DNA of 64,000 nt from Bradyrhizobium sp. CSA207 (GCF_029051685.1 NZ_JAACFT010000038.1:1-64000); one strand, 5' to 3'; counted from the first letter of the stretch, positions 7,449-18,254 are shown. The notes: generated by a model from the sequence alone, not told the origin. A program made the numbers and translations.

Positions 7449-9176
7449 ATGACGCGTGACGATGATCTTCGGATCCGTCCCGGCCGTATCCGTTCCACGC
7501 GCGCGCCCCGGACAAAGCCCTTTCTGGCGCAGGCACTTACAGCCGCTCAGAAGGCCGGCGGCCTCTCGCGAGGCAAGCATGGCCATGGCCGTAAGTTTGG
7601 ACGCGGCCGCGCCGCGAGCATCGCTGCGGCGCGGCTCCTCAACGCCCGCGCCCGCGGCGCTATGGTCAAGGCCCGGGTGGTGCGGCGGATGCGTTCGCCG
7701 GGCGCGTTGCGCGCCCATATCAGTTACCTGCAGCGCGATGGAGTCACGCGCGACGGCGCTCCGGGCAAACTATTCGACGCTGCGGGGGACGATGCGGACG
7801 GTCGCGCCTTCGTCACGCGTTGCGAGGGTGATCGCCATCATTTCAGGTTCATTGTCTCGCCTGATGATGCTGGTGAACTTGCCAGCCTGCGTAGCTTCAC
7901 TCGGGAGCTGATGGACCGAGCCTCGCGCGATCTTGGCACACGGCTTGACTGGGTCGCGGTCGACCATTGGAACACCGAGCATCCGCACATTCACATCCTC
8001 GTGCGGGGCCGTACGGATGACGGTGCCGACCTCGTCATCAGTCGTGATTATATCGCTATGGGCCTGCGCGCCCGCGCCAGCGACCTTGTCACGCGCGAAC
8101 TTGGCCCTCGCTCGGAGCTCGAGATCCGCCAGAGCCTTGAGGCGGATATGACAGCCGAACGCTGGACCAGGCTCGACCGGGCGCTTGCCCGGGAGGCGGG
8201 GACGGCGGACGGCGTCATCGATTTGAGGTCAGAGCGGGATGCCGGGGGCGATCCATTGCGGGAAATTCGGATCGGGCGGATGCGGACGCTCGAGCGGCTC
8301 GGCTTGGCGGAACCTGCGGGGCCCGCGGTCTGGGTCCTTGCCGCCGATGCGGAGGCGCGGTTACGCGCGCTTGGCGAGCGCGGTGACATCATCAAGCGGC
8401 TGCACAAAAGTCTCACGCGCGACGGCGCCAGCCGCGCTCCTGCATCCTGGGCACTGGAGGGCGAACGTCATGGCGAACCGATCGTTGGTCGTCTCATCGC
8501 GCGCGGGCTTGATGACGAGCTCAAGGGCACGGCTTTTGCCATTGTCGATGGGATTGATGGGCGCGTGCATCACGTGAAGCTTCCCGACCTCGAGGCGGCC
8601 GGCGATGGGCCGATCGGTGGGATTGTCGAACTGCGCCGGTTTGCGGACGCCCGTGGTCGAACACGGACTGCACTCGCGGTTCGCTCGGAGCTCGGTCTCG
8701 ATCAGCAGGTCGCGGCGGACGGAGCGACCTGGCTAGACCGCCAGCTCGTCGCGCGAGAGCCTGCCGAGCTCTCGCGAGTTGCATTTGGCGCCGAGGTTCG
8801 TACGGCACTCGAGCAGCGCATCGATGTTTTGGCCGGCCAAGGGCTCGCCCAGCGCGATGGCAACAAGGTCCGGCTAAGCCGCAATTTGATCGAAACCCTC
8901 CGCGGCCGCGAACTCGACGTCATCGCACGACGTCTCATGAAGGAAACGGGCCTTCCGCACTTGTCATCTGATGCAGGTGAGCAGATTTCGGGGGTTTATC
9001 GTCGGCGCCTGTCACTGGCCTCGGGGCGCTTCGCGATGATCGACAGCGGCCTCGGCTTTCGACTTGTGCCCTGGTCGCCTTCGCTCGAGCGGGAATTGGG
9101 CAAACAGGTCAGCGGCATCGCAGGTCCAGGCAGCATCGACTGGGACCTCGGCCGCAAGCGCGGCCTATCGCTCTGA
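7449..9176 (+). CDS. rlxS: Relaxase RlxS (VirD2-like, DUF3363)
   Basis: This 575-residue protein is the ICE relaxase. After a basic N-terminus, the segment VVRRMRSPGALRAHISYLQRDGV is followed by DRHHFRFIVSPDDA (residues 128-141) and the metal-binding histidine motif NTEHPHIHILVRG (175-187). Residues from about 230 onward form the DUF3363 region. It nicks one strand at oriT and stays bound to the 5' end during transfer to TraG and the Trb channel. The open frame is uninterrupted and of family length. Confidence 0.85.
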   Translation: MTRDDDLRIRPGRIRSTRAPRTKPFLAQALTAAQKAGGLSRGKHGHGRKFGRGRAASIAAARLLNARARGAMVKARVVRRMRSPGALRAHISYLQRDGVTRDGAPGKLFDAAGDDADGRAFVTRCEGDRHHFRFIVSPDDAGELASLRSFTRELMDRASRDLGTRLDWVAVDHWNTEHPHIHILVRGRTDDGADLVISRDYIAMGLRARASDLVTRELGPRSELEIRQSLEADMTAERWTRLDRALAREAGTADGVIDLRSERDAGGDPLREIRIGRMRTLERLGLAEPAGPAVWVLAADAEARLRALGERGDIIKRLHKSLTRDGASRAPASWALEGERHGEPIVGRLIARGLDDELKGTAFAIVDGIDGRVHHVKLPDLEAAGDGPIGGIVELRRFADARGRTRTALAVRSELGLDQQVAADGATWLDRQLVAREPAELSRVAFGAEVRTALEQRIDVLAGQGLAQRDGNKVRLSRNLIETLRGRELDVIARRLMKETGLPHLSSDAGEQISGVYRRRLSLASGRFAMIDSGLGFRLVPWSPSLERELGKQVSGIAGPGSIDWDLGRKRGLSL

Positions 9177-10475
9177 CCCGAGGTGCTGAGTTGCAGTGCG
9201 CCCAATTGCGGGGCCGCGAAGATTTGGTTGTCCTGCGCGGACTGGCCGAGGCGGAAAAATTGGAGAGGAGCGATAGTGAGCAGCGAATGGCCAATGGAGG
9301 ATGCACCATTCTGGAACTATCTCTTCATCGCCGCCGGTTCCCGCGACCTTCGCGGCGCTCGACGGGGGACTGGACGCAGCTGTGTGGAAAAATGCGCCGT
9401 TCACCGGAAGGTTGTTGAGCTCGTCAGCTTCTCAACCGCTAGATCGGCTAGCAGAACCCTTCGAATCTAGATGGCTATCCCGCGTAGCGGAAACGGCATG
9501 GGATCTCCGATCTCGAAGTGATCGGAAGGTGTCTGGGTGGCGTGATCGCAGTCCAGTACTTCCGTGCGTACTGGTCTCGGATGCCGATGGTCAGATGCTC
9601 AGAAGAGTCCGCCGCTTCGCTCACCGCCTTGCCGTTCGCCAGAGTCAAGTCTGTTGTGCACAGTTGTGGGGGTGTCATGGAGCGGGCGAATAACGGTTTC
9701 AACCTGCTCGACTATGGAGGCATTCGCGCGACGTTATCCGTGTACGCAGGCCGGCGAGCAATCGGACAACTCCGGTCCGGCAAGCCAGCTTGAGGAGTGG
9801 ATAGGCGAACTGCAACCGATTCGCGCAATGAGCATTTAGCAAACGCTAGTCGCCTGTCCTTCCAGGAAGGCGGCAAGAGCTGACGTGCAACATCCGAGCA
9901 TCTGGCTGGCCAAAACAATAGGGCGGCAATAGCCGACCGGCTGGAGGAGGGACTCGCTCGATACCGATCTGCGGGAGTATCTCGATGAAGGTCGGCCCAG
10001 CACTATCGTCTCGCCGGTGAATAAGCTCCTGCCGGGCTGCTCCCGCATGATTCTTGTACTCCGCGAGCCCCCGCCTCACGCCGACTTAATGCGCGAACGT
10101 CCGCCTCATCAACAAGGAGTTGTGGTACGCCGCACGCTCTCTGGATCGCGCGCGCTTGACGGAGAGCTTAGGGGAGGACGCGAGCTAGCCTTCGCAGAAA
10201 TCTATAACCCGGAGCGTCGCTTCGCGAAGGCCGGCCGGTTCGCCTCGAGCGACAGCACGGTACGAGTTGATTCCGTCACCATCCAAGCGCCGATCACGCG
10301 AAGCTGGTTGGGACGGTCCCTTGAGGAAGCCTGTTCTAGGCCGAGCGAACGTTTTTGGCCGAAACGCCGCTTCCCGATCTGACCCGCCGATCCCTTCGCT
10401 AGGGCGCGCGCGACTGCGAGAAGCATAAGCCCCTGATTGTAGCCAACGGGTCGATGGTGTCGATATCGGCAAGCC
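9177..10475. other. 1.3 kb without a recognisable gene
   Basis: Between the relaxase and coupling-protein genes no reading frame shows a domain or convincing start. Frames on both strands are short and low-complexity. In related ICEs these genes lie closer together, so this is probably decayed inserted DNA, although no insertion-sequence end is identifiable. Confidence 0.5.
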
Positions 10476-12455
10476 ATGTCTGCGACAAAAATCATTTGGC
10501 ATCAGGTGATCCTGGTTTGCCTAATCGCGTTCACCTTCGTGTGGGCAGCGACCGAATGGACCGCCTACCAGCTTGCGTTCCAGCCGCAGCTTGGACCGGC
10601 CTGGTTCAGGCTAGGGGCCTGGCCCATCTACCAGCCGTTTGCCTTCTTCATCTGGTGGTTTGAATTCGACGCTTACGCCCCCACGATTTTCCTCCAGGGG
10701 GGCGCCATCGCCGGAAGTGGTGGTATCGCGGCAGTCGCCGCTGCAATGGTGCTTTCGGTCTTGCGCGCGCATGAGGCTCGCGATGTCACGACTTACGGAT
10801 CAGCGCGTTGGGCCGATACGCGCGAGGTCAAACGGGCGGGGCTGCTAGGCGCCGATGGCCTCGTGCTCGGGCGTTTCGATGGTCGATATCTTCGCCATGA
10901 TGGACCTGAGCACGTGCTCTGTTTTGCGCCTACCCGTTCGGGCAAGGGGGTGGGCCTGGTCGTTCCAACTCTGTTGACCTGGCCGCGCTCGGTGATCGTC
11001 CACGATATCAAGGGCGAGAATTTCCAGTTGACCTCGGGATGGCGCGCGCGCCTTGGAGAGGTACTCTTGTTTGACCCGACAAACGCGGCAAGCGCGGCCT
11101 ACAATCCCCTTCTTGAGATTCGCCGTGGCGATTGCGAAGTACGAGACGCCCAAAACGTGGCGGATATCCTCGTCGATCCCGAAGGAGCGCTCGAGCGCCG
11201 CAATCATTGGGAAAAAACCAGCCATTCTCTGCTCGTCGGTGCGATCCTGCATGTCCTCTACGCTGAAGCTGACAAGACACTTGCCGGGGTTGCCAGATTC
11301 CTTTCGGACCCGTGCCGCCCGATCGAGACCACGCTGAATGCGATGCTTGCGACCCCTCATCTTGGTGATCGCGTTCATCCCGTCGTCGCTTCAGCTGCGC
11401 GAGAGCTGCTCAACAAGAGCGAGAACGAGCGGTCGGGCGTGCTGTCGACCACAATGAGCTTCCTGGGCCTTTATCGCGATCCGGTCGTCGCCAAGGTCAC
11501 CGCGCGGAGCGATTGGCGCATTCGCGATCTCGTCGACAGACCGCAGCCCGTTTCACTCTATCTCGTCGTACCGCCATCCGACATCGTCCGCACAAAGCCC
11601 CTGATGCGGCTCATCCTCAATCAGATCGGACGGCGCCTGACCGAGAGCCTTGATCCCGATCATCACCGCCAAAAGCTCCTCCTGATGCTCGACGAGTTTG
11701 CAGCCCTTGGCCGGCTCGACTTCTTCGAGAGCCAGCTTGCCTTCATGGCGGGCTATGGCATTCGCAGTTTCCTGATCACTCAGAGCTTGAATCAATTAGA
11801 ACGCGCCTACGGGCCGAACCACGCGATCCTCGACAATTGCCACATCCGGATCGCCTTCTCCACGAATGACGAGCGCACCGCCAAGCGAGTCTCGGACGCG
11901 CTGGGGACCGCGACCGAACTGCGCGCCATGAAAAACTATGCCGGGCATCGCTTAAGCCCCTGGCTTGGACACTTGATGGTGAGCCGCCAAGAGACGTCCC
12001 GTCCGCTCCTGACGCCCGGCGAAGTCATGCAGCTCTCATCGAAGGAGGCGATTGTGATGGTGTCGGGCCTCCATCCACTACGGGCAACTAAGGTTCGCTA
12101 CTATGAGGACCCGCAATTTCAGAAGCGAATCCTTACGCCCGCCAGAACAGGAACGATTCTCTTGTCCACGCGCCGGGATGAGGACTGGTCGGGGCACCCA
12201 ACCGCTGCACCCTCGATCGAACTGCTGGTGACGCGGCAGCGAAAACGTAGCGATCCCAACGGGGGGCTGCGGCGCGAGCCAGAATTGCCGCAGCACGAGG
12301 AGATCGAAATCAAGGCGCCGCTCGCGGAACATGAGTTCGATACTGGTCTCGATGAGCCGGACGCAGATGCGGTCCAGGCACAAGCCCTAAGCCGCGCAAT
12401 GCAGGGAGTAGCGCGCGCGACCAGCCTCGATCGTGACGATGGCATGGATCTGTGA
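10476..12455 (+). CDS. traG: Coupling protein TraG (VirD4 family)
   Basis: This 659-residue type IV coupling ATPase has N-terminal membrane segments (about residues 7-33, 50-65 and 78-95), the Walker A motif PTRSGKGVGL (152-161) and the Walker B segment LLLMLDEFAALG (near 405-415). FLITQSLNQLERAYG and ILDNCHIRIAFSTND are VirD4 signatures. It links the RlxS-DNA complex to the Trb channel at the inner membrane. The frame is complete. Its stop is 13 bases before the CopG-type gene. Confidence 0.9.
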   Translation: MSATKIIWHQVILVCLIAFTFVWAATEWTAYQLAFQPQLGPAWFRLGAWPIYQPFAFFIWWFEFDAYAPTIFLQGGAIAGSGGIAAVAAAMVLSVLRAHEARDVTTYGSARWADTREVKRAGLLGADGLVLGRFDGRYLRHDGPEHVLCFAPTRSGKGVGLVVPTLLTWPRSVIVHDIKGENFQLTSGWRARLGEVLLFDPTNAASAAYNPLLEIRRGDCEVRDAQNVADILVDPEGALERRNHWEKTSHSLLVGAILHVLYAEADKTLAGVARFLSDPCRPIETTLNAMLATPHLGDRVHPVVASAARELLNKSENERSGVLSTTMSFLGLYRDPVVAKVTARSDWRIRDLVDRPQPVSLYLVVPPSDIVRTKPLMRLILNQIGRRLTESLDPDHHRQKLLLMLDEFAALGRLDFFESQLAFMAGYGIRSFLITQSLNQLERAYGPNHAILDNCHIRIAFSTNDERTAKRVSDALGTATELRAMKNYAGHRLSPWLGHLMVSRQETSRPLLTPGEVMQLSSKEAIVMVSGLHPLRATKVRYYEDPQFQKRILTPARTGTILLSTRRDEDWSGHPTAAPSIELLVTRQRKRSDPNGGLRREPELPQHEEIEIKAPLAEHEFDTGLDEPDADAVQAQALSRAMQGVARATSLDRDDGMDL

Positions 12456-12468
12456 GCGGGCCAAATTG

Positions 12469-12888
12469 ATGAAAAAGATTCAGCTCAGTGTCTACCTTGA
12501 TCCGCAGACATTCAGAACCCTTGATGTCTTCGCAGAGCGTCGTGGCCAGCCCAAGTCGCTGGTCGCAGAGGCCGCGATCGCGTCATTTCTCTCGCCTGAC
12601 GATTCCGACCGACGCGAGGCGGTTGTTGCCAAGCGGCTGGATCGGATCGCGCGGCTGCTCGAACGTTTCGAGCGCAATGACACCATCATGCTCGAGACGC
12701 TCGCCCTGTTCATCCGCTTCTGGTTGACATCGGTGCCGGCTTTACCGGAGCAGTCCAGTCCAGCCGCTCGAGCCAAAGGCGCCGAACGTTATGATCGGTT
12801 CATTGAAGCACTCGGCCGAAGGCTTTCCAGCGGTTCAACCGTTCTGAAAGAGGTGAGCTTCGATTTGAACGCCGAAATTCCAGAGTAA
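12469..12888 (+). CDS. CopG/ribbon-helix-helix protein after traG
   Basis: This 139-residue protein starts MKKIQLSVYLDPQTFRTLDVFAERR, a ribbon-helix-helix fold, followed by KSLVAEAAIASFL and a helical region with ALFIRFWLTSVPALP. CopG-type proteins commonly sit between traG and trbB in rhizobial ICEs and may regulate or help assemble the relaxosome. ATG at 12469 fits the start of the fold; an upstream in-frame start would overlap traG. A paralogue with the same architecture occurs at 17598. Confidence 0.75.
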   Translation: MKKIQLSVYLDPQTFRTLDVFAERRGQPKSLVAEAAIASFLSPDDSDRREAVVAKRLDRIARLLERFERNDTIMLETLALFIRFWLTSVPALPEQSSPAARAKGAERYDRFIEALGRRLSSGSTVLKEVSFDLNAEIPE

Positions 12889-13495
12889 TTTGAGAACGGG
12901 CTGCGATTGCGCGCGAGGACCACAGGGGAACTTCCGAAGCTACCTCGCGCCGAGTGCATTCGGCCGCAAACAATAATTGGGCCAAATCGAATCGTACGAG
13001 CGCGTTTGATCAGGACCGAGGACGGATATCTGAGGGGACAGGCTGCATGACATGAATGCTGAAATCTGAAGCGAGTTAAGAAAAGGCCCGGCCTCCATCC
13101 GAGCTGCCGCTCAATGGAGTGAGGCTGCTAAGCTTGAGTAAGCGCAAGCCTCTCCACCCTTCGCAAGGTCTTCTTAATAGTTGCCCCTACCAGTTTTTGC
13201 GGATTGCACGCAGGTCCTCTGTGTTAGCAATCCATATTGTCCGGCCTGACTTCGCGAACACCATGTTGAACAATGCGACAACGTACGCTGCCCCAAAGAT
13301 CAGCGAATCGGTGCGACCTGATCCGTTTACGTCACATAGCAATCAGGCGGTGCCTGAGACCGCCTGCAATAAGTTTCGGCATTCAAAAGGGACGCGAACT
13401 AAATCACCTCGTTTCGAGGAAAGGGACAACTGGGCCAAGAGAAGCACATTGGCTTGGAGCCGTTCAATGAGGCCCAATTCCCCCGGGTGGCGACG
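12889..13495. other. Intergenic, start of foreign block
   Basis: About 600 bases with no supportable gene. It marks the left side of the 10.6-kb block that separates copG from trbB. Confidence 0.4.
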
Positions 13496-13744
13496 ATGGC
13501 CAAGCATCCTCACACCAAGATCAATCTGATCAGCTCTCTCGCCTCGCGGCCAGACGGCGTTACGCAAGCAGAGTTGCGCAAGGCCACGGGATGGAAGCTT
13601 GTCCCGATGCCCCTGATCGCCAAGCGGTGCAAGATGCAGCTGATTACCAAACGTGAGAAGTGCAACGTCACTCGCAAGAATGGCAAGATCACCAGCAAGA
13701 GCGGCCACTTCACCACGTACTACATGATGGCGCATCATTCGACT
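13496..13744 (+). pseudogene. Winged-helix DUF3489-like segment
   Basis: The frame begins MAKHPHTKINLISSLASRPDG, then VTQAELRKATGWKLVPMPLIAK, which resembles the DUF3489 helix-turn-helix (RPEGATxxELxxATGW). No stop follows; the frame runs into the SDR remnant, which is unlikely to be a real fusion. I read it as a small DNA-binding protein gene that has lost its own stop, or a chance join between two decayed genes. Confidence 0.4.
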
Positions 13745-13910
13745 ACGGCAGTAGCCGACGCGACTCCCCACACAGCGGGCAGAAAGCCTTATCCCTCAAT
13801 GCATAAGCCAAGCGGAAAACGCGTCATGAGCCAAAGTCCTGCAGGGCGTTGCGCAGCTATCCGGACGGCGAGGCTTTGCCGCTTTTCGCGCCGGTTATCC
13901 CTCTTCGAAG

Positions 13911-14442
13911 GAATGCGCGAGACTATTGTACCCCATTTCGACGGTCTCTATGCCAGTGCCGACACCGCGAATCTCGGCTCGCTCGCGGAAGCAACGCAGC
14001 AGAGCCTTGACGTCTTGAACGTCAATTTCCGCAGATCCTATTTCGACGTTCAGAAGGCATTGCGTCTGATGCACAACGGCAGCGCGATCGTTTTCACGTC
14101 TTCTTTGTCCGATCAGGCCGGAATCGCGGCGAAATCGACCGTATCGGCATCGAAGGCTGTACGGCGCAACTTCACGCGAAGGCTTGGCGCCGAGCTGATC
14201 CGCCGGAGCGTCCGGGTAAACGCCGAGAGCTCGGGCGTCATCGAAGGCCCGCTGTTTAGGAGGCTCGGCATTTCTGAAGTCAGCATGCAAGCACACCGAA
14301 AGGCCCTGCTGAAGCAGATACCCGCGAAGCAGTTCGGGAAGCCGCGGAAGATCGCGAGGAGTGACTTTCCTCACTTCCGACGACGCATCCTACATCACCG
14401 GCATCGACGTGGCTGTCGATGGCGGACGTACGTACCCCTGAG
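13911..14442 (+). pseudogene. Short-chain dehydrogenase remnant
   Basis: SDR features are visible: LDVLNVNFRRSYFDVQKAL, a serine strand GSAIVFTSSLSDQAG, VSASKAVRRNFTRRLGAEL (the YxxxK site degraded to VxxxK) and RVNAESSGVIEGPLF. The C-terminal VTFLTSDDASYITGIDVAVDGG is in another frame after about 14365, and the NAD-binding N-terminus with TGxxxGxG is missing. With the Tyr lost and the frame broken, this is dead. Confidence 0.7.
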
Positions 14443-14550
14443 TCCAATAACCCCTTCCGGTGTACTCGAACCCGCCCCGTGAGAGTCATCCTTCGTCCTC
14501 TACACCAGTTCCAATGCCATGCCTCCGATAGGGACAATGAGCAGAATACA

Positions 14551-15533
14551 ATGACAAACATCGTCAAGGCAGCCGCCGTACAGATCAGCCCCGTGTCGTA
14601 CAGCCGAGAGCGGACGGTCGAGAAGATCACGAAAAAGATTCGCAAATTAGGCAAGAAGGGGTGCGTTTCGCCACGTTTCCGGAGACCATCATTCCATACT
14701 ACCCGTATTTCTCGTTCGTCCAGCCGCCCCACACGCTTGCCAAGGAGCATCAGAGGCTGCTTGAGCAATCCCTTACGGTTCCCTCCGCGGAGACGCATGC
14801 GATCGCCAAAGCCGCGAAGGATGCCCGAATGGTCGTTTCAGTCGGCGCCAACGAGCGGCACGGAGGATCGATCTACAACACTCAGCTCCTGTTCGATGCG
14901 GACAGCACGCTGATTCAGCGTCGCCGCAAGATCACCCCCCGCCTATCACGAGCGGATGGTCTGGGCCAAGGCGACGGTGGCGGCCTTCGCGCCGTAGACA
15001 GCGCCGTTGGCCGGATCGGCCAGCTCGCGTGCTGGGGAGCATTATCTCCCGCTGGCCAGATAGGCCTTGATTGCCGATGGCGAGCAGATCCACTCCGCGA
15101 TGTACCCCGGTTCGATCTTCGGCCCCCTTTTCTCCCAACAAACGGAAGTGAGCACCCGGCAGCATGCCCTTGAGTCGGCCTGCTTCGTCGTCAGCGCAAC
15201 CGCATGACTCAACGCCGACCAGGTCAACGACACGGGCGGTGCTATCGGTCCGATTTCGGGCGGTTGCTTCACCGCTATCGTTGCCCCCGACGGTCAATTG
15301 ATAGGCGGATCCCTGAAGGAAGGTGAAGGAGAAGTGATTGCCGATCTCGACTTCATCGAAATCGACGGGCAAAGAGAGTGATGGATGCAAGCGGTCACTA
15401 CAGTCGCCCTGAACTGATCAGCCTCCTGATCGACCGGACACCTTCTTCGCATGTCCACGAACGGATTGTTCCTCCCAGGCGCGTGGCTACAAGCGGCCTT
15501 CACCGTGAGGACCGTGCTGGGGACGCCGCTTAG
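14551..15533 (+). pseudogene. Nitrilase, multiply frameshifted
   Basis: Nitrilase family sequence can be followed over the full length: IVKAAAVQISPV, RFATFPETIIPYYPYFSF (containing the catalytic Glu), LIQRRRKIT then PAYHERMVW, QQTEVSTRQHALESACFVV and a tail GHYSRPELISLLIDRTPS. The parts lie in three frames, with breaks near 14658, 14935 and 15382 and a stop near 14993. The catalytic Cys region CWE is replaced by CWG. It is a decayed nitrile or cyanide-degrading enzyme gene next to the SDR remnant. Confidence 0.8.
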
Positions 15534-16186
15534 GTCTCAATGGTCCTCCCAGCCGGGGCGACCGATTCTCCGTTGGAGAAATGCCCTGCTGCGGAGCGTC
15601 GCCAACCGCCAGGCTACAGCGCACCTCGTCACTGCAGCGGCAAGTCCGCTTCAGGCGTCCGAACTGTTACGCTGGCGGCCGCCTTGTCCATCCTGGCGGC
15701 GCCTCCTCTCGAGATCTGGATGTTGCCTCGGATGAGGATCCGCTCATATCGGAAGTCCACGTCGTCAGCTCGAGACGGCTCGTCCTGGCAGGTCTTTCCG
15801 AGCGGCGCCCCACCGGCGGGAGGTCAGGTCCGGGCGATCCTTGCCGGGAAGCTGCCGGCTGAAAGTGAAGCGCGCACTATAGGTACGTGATCTCCATGCA
15901 AGAGCGCGCAACACGAGCGCCTATTTCGGGTTAGGAATTCCATGGAGGACGATAAAACCAGATTGCCGCCGAGAAGGTGCCCCCGCTTGCGCGCTCGATC
16001 AACGATGCGGACCCCAGCCGCGCGGCTTGAGCACTGGGCCAAAGAATACGCAAGCCCGTCGCAGAGCCGGCCTCCAGACGCCATCAAGCTTCATTACTGC
16101 CGCCGCACGGTGCTCCGGAGGTGCGCGCCCGCCCTCAGTAAACAACCGCAGTTTCAGGGCGCAGTATCCAGGCCTATGCTGGCCGG
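15534..16186. other. No recognisable gene
   Basis: Roughly 650 bases after the nitrilase pseudogene. Short frames on both strands lack any motif or good start. Confidence 0.4.
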
Positions 16187-16375
16187 ATGGAGCAATCAGT
16201 ACTTTTCAGGTGCCCGCGCACCGGCATAGACGTGCAGCACCTGCTGACAGGACTGGAGCAGATCGGTCCCGACACTCATCTGCCGGTCGTTTGTCCGGCA
16301 TGCTCATCGGTCCATTTGGTGAATGCCTCCACCGGCAAGCTGCTCGGCGACCGCAGTGCTTCCGAAGTGCGGTGA
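16187..16375 (+). CDS. Small zinc-ribbon-like protein
   Basis: A 62-residue ORF with Cys pairs in FRCPRTG and VVCPACSSVHLVNASTGKLLG. It resembles small proteins I recall as common in Bradyrhizobium genomes, with a pattern like VTCPACTRLHFIN and TGKLLG. No enzyme function can be assigned. Only one full CxxC pair is present, so metal binding is uncertain. Confidence 0.5.
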   Translation: MEQSVLFRCPRTGIDVQHLLTGLEQIGPDTHLPVVCPACSSVHLVNASTGKLLGDRSASEVR

Positions 16376-16545
16376 GGGCGGTCGACCCGTGACATCCGGC
16401 ATGCTCACTCCGGTTTGGGTGCGCATCCTTCCACGGTGTAGGTCGTGTATCGTCCCTGGAAAATCCAGCGCCTTGGAGCCCCATGCGAGGGCTGATGCTT
16501 GCTGCCGCTGCTGACGTCGCAGTCGACCTCGCTGCCGGCGCTCTT

Positions 16546-16761
16546 TCAAGCCTCGCCAGCATCGGAGACGGAGCTGACGGCTGGCACGGTGCGGGGAAGC
16601 GGCAGCGTGCGTTGAAGGTTGCGGCTGGCCGGCGACGGCTTGCCGAGCTTGGCATCGTATCTCTCGGCCAGCACCAGAAGCCGCTTTCGCGTGAACGGGT
16701 CGGCCTTATCGGCCAGATCGCGGGCTCGCTGTGCAAAGCCCCTGTAGAACTCGACATCCAT
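16546..16761 (-). CDS. Small hypothetical protein
   Basis: This 71-residue ORF starts MDVEFYRGFAQRARDLADKAD, continues PFTRKRLLVLAERYDAKLGKPSP and has a Pro/Arg tail. It resembles short helical proteins seen repeatedly in Bradyrhizobium. An in-frame start at 16824 would add 21 residues, but the recognisable similarity begins at this Met. Function is unknown. Confidence 0.5.
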   Translation of the reverse strand: MDVEFYRGFAQRARDLADKADPFTRKRLLVLAERYDAKLGKPSPASRNLQRTLPLPRTVPAVSSVSDAGEA

Positions 16762-16923
16762 GATGTGCCCCAACTCGACGCTTACCAGGGTCGCATTTAA
16801 GTACATCGACGGCTCCGACGTCAAGGCGGGCGAGCAGGGTGGACCCGTCGCAGAATGTTCTGCGATGAGCCTGTAGCAGCCGATCTAACGCAAGTAAGTT
16901 CGCCGTCGGCAGCGGGAATTCAC

Positions 16924-17088
16924 ATGGCAGTCCTCCATCGGATCCGGAAGCGATGCCCGGAGTGCGGGGGACCGATGAATCTCGCGGCTGGCGAGGACGG
17001 GCACAACGAGCGCTACGTCTGCAGCCACAGTGAGGGGGACCCGCTTCACGATCCAGCCTTCCGCCAGTGGGGCCGACAGTTCCCCTGA
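16924..17088 (+). CDS. Small zinc-ribbon protein
   Basis: A 54-residue ORF with KRCPECGGPMNLA near the start and a later RYVCSHSEGDPLHDP. The CPECG knuckle and the later Cys/His pair suggest a zinc ribbon of the kind found in many short Bradyrhizobium ORFs. ATG at 16924 is chosen because the conserved part starts there. Role unknown. Confidence 0.5.
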   Translation: MAVLHRIRKRCPECGGPMNLAAGEDGHNERYVCSHSEGDPLHDPAFRQWGRQFP

Positions 17089-17597
17089 AGCCTCCCGACA
17101 AGTGAGTGATCGTACCGGGCCAGCAGATACGTTTCAACGGTCGTGAGACGGGCTCGACGCGCGGCACGCGAACGGTTGTAAGTCCCTACTGCACGCTGGT
17201 GATGCATGCCGGAAGTCGACGAGGCGCGGGTGTATTCCGTCGCGCGCGCATGAGCTGGTGCGCTTGGTATGAGGCGCATTAGGCGGAAAGGGATGATGCC
17301 GGCGCATCCGCGGCGGTCGTTCGCGACGTCGCGGCGCGAGCTCGCTTGTCTGTCGGCGACCTGACTGTCTGAGGGACAAGAGGCTACGAGACGTCTGGCG
17401 CTGGTCTTTGGGAGTCCGCCGTTTCCTTCTTTCGGTACGCCAGACTGCGACCAGAATGTCCCTGCGGTTGAAGCGGCATGCGGTCTCGGCCCTTTTGTCG
17501 TGCGTCATCGCAGGGCGATTCATCCGTTTCGACCGAACATCCACACGCGCGTGCAAGCGCGGGCGGTGTGCAGTCGCAGAGAGAAGGAAGCTGGAGT
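17089..17597. other. Intergenic, no gene seen
   Basis: About 500 bases between the small zinc-ribbon ORF and the second CopG-type gene. No motif-bearing frame was found. Confidence 0.35.
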
Positions 17598-18254
17598 ATG
17601 CGGCTTGGCGGCGAACGCCGGGAAGAACCGAGCTCAAGTCGGAATGAAGCTGAGGTGGACGCGCAGCCGAGCCCGAGCGAAGCTCAACGGACCAGAAGGA
17701 TAACGATTCAAGTTTCGGAGAGCATATTCCAGCGACTTGAAGCCGCGACTGACCGCCCAGGGATGGGCAAGAGCGTCGTCGTAGAGGCGGCTCTTGAGCG
17801 CTTCCTGGATCCGGCGCCGCCTGTAGTGGGTCTTGTTTACGAGGCGATCGAGCGAACGAATGAGCAGGTGCTCAGGCTGCGTACGGACATCGCGATGATC
17901 GCGGAAATAGTGGCCCTCCATGCGCGATACCACCTCACTCTGACGCCGCCGATGCCGCCATCCAAGCAGGACGAGGCGTGCTTACTCGGGCTTGAGCGCT
18001 TCAAGGCCTTCGCCGAGCAGGTCGATCATCGCGTACGGTTTGGTCGGCCCTTGCTGCAGGAGACAATCGATCGCCTTAATTCCAGCCGATCCGGGTCTGA
18101 AATGGGCGGCGGGGCGTCACGCGCCGTTGCACGAGCGCCAGAAGAAGAACGCCACTGTGTGGCCGCCGTAGGTGAACAATCGGAAGCGTGTGCTGTCGCC
18201 GAGGAGGGCGGCAGCAAGATCAACTTTCGACAGTTGCCAAACGCCTTCTGTTAA
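17598..18254 (+). CDS. Second CopG-type protein, paralogue of 12469
   Basis: The 218-residue frame has a ribbon-helix-helix stretch RRITIQVSESIFQRLEAATD, then KSVVVEAALERFLDPAPP, then ALHARYHLTLTPPMPPS and LGLERFKAFAEQVDHRV. The order and spacing match the protein at 12469 (ALFIRFWLTSVPALP, then AERYDRFIEALGRRL), so the two are paralogues. The last 70 residues look like run-on and overlap the MFS frame by 83 bases. ATG at 17598 is preferred to earlier starts, which add low-complexity sequence. It may be a stray copy from another ICE. Confidence 0.55.
   Translation: MRLGGERREEPSSSRNEAEVDAQPSPSEAQRTRRITIQVSESIFQRLEAATDRPGMGKSVVVEAALERFLDPAPPVVGLVYEAIERTNEQVLRLRTDIAMIAEIVALHARYHLTLTPPMPPSKQDEACLLGLERFKAFAEQVDHRVRFGRPLLQETIDRLNSSRSGSEMGGGASRAVARAPEEERHCVAAVGEQSEACAVAEEGGSKINFRQLPNAFC

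Noticed and set aside
9836..10382. Overlapping frames between rlxS and traG
   Set aside because: Examined on both strands for a conjugation gene; no domain, start or codon pattern supports one.
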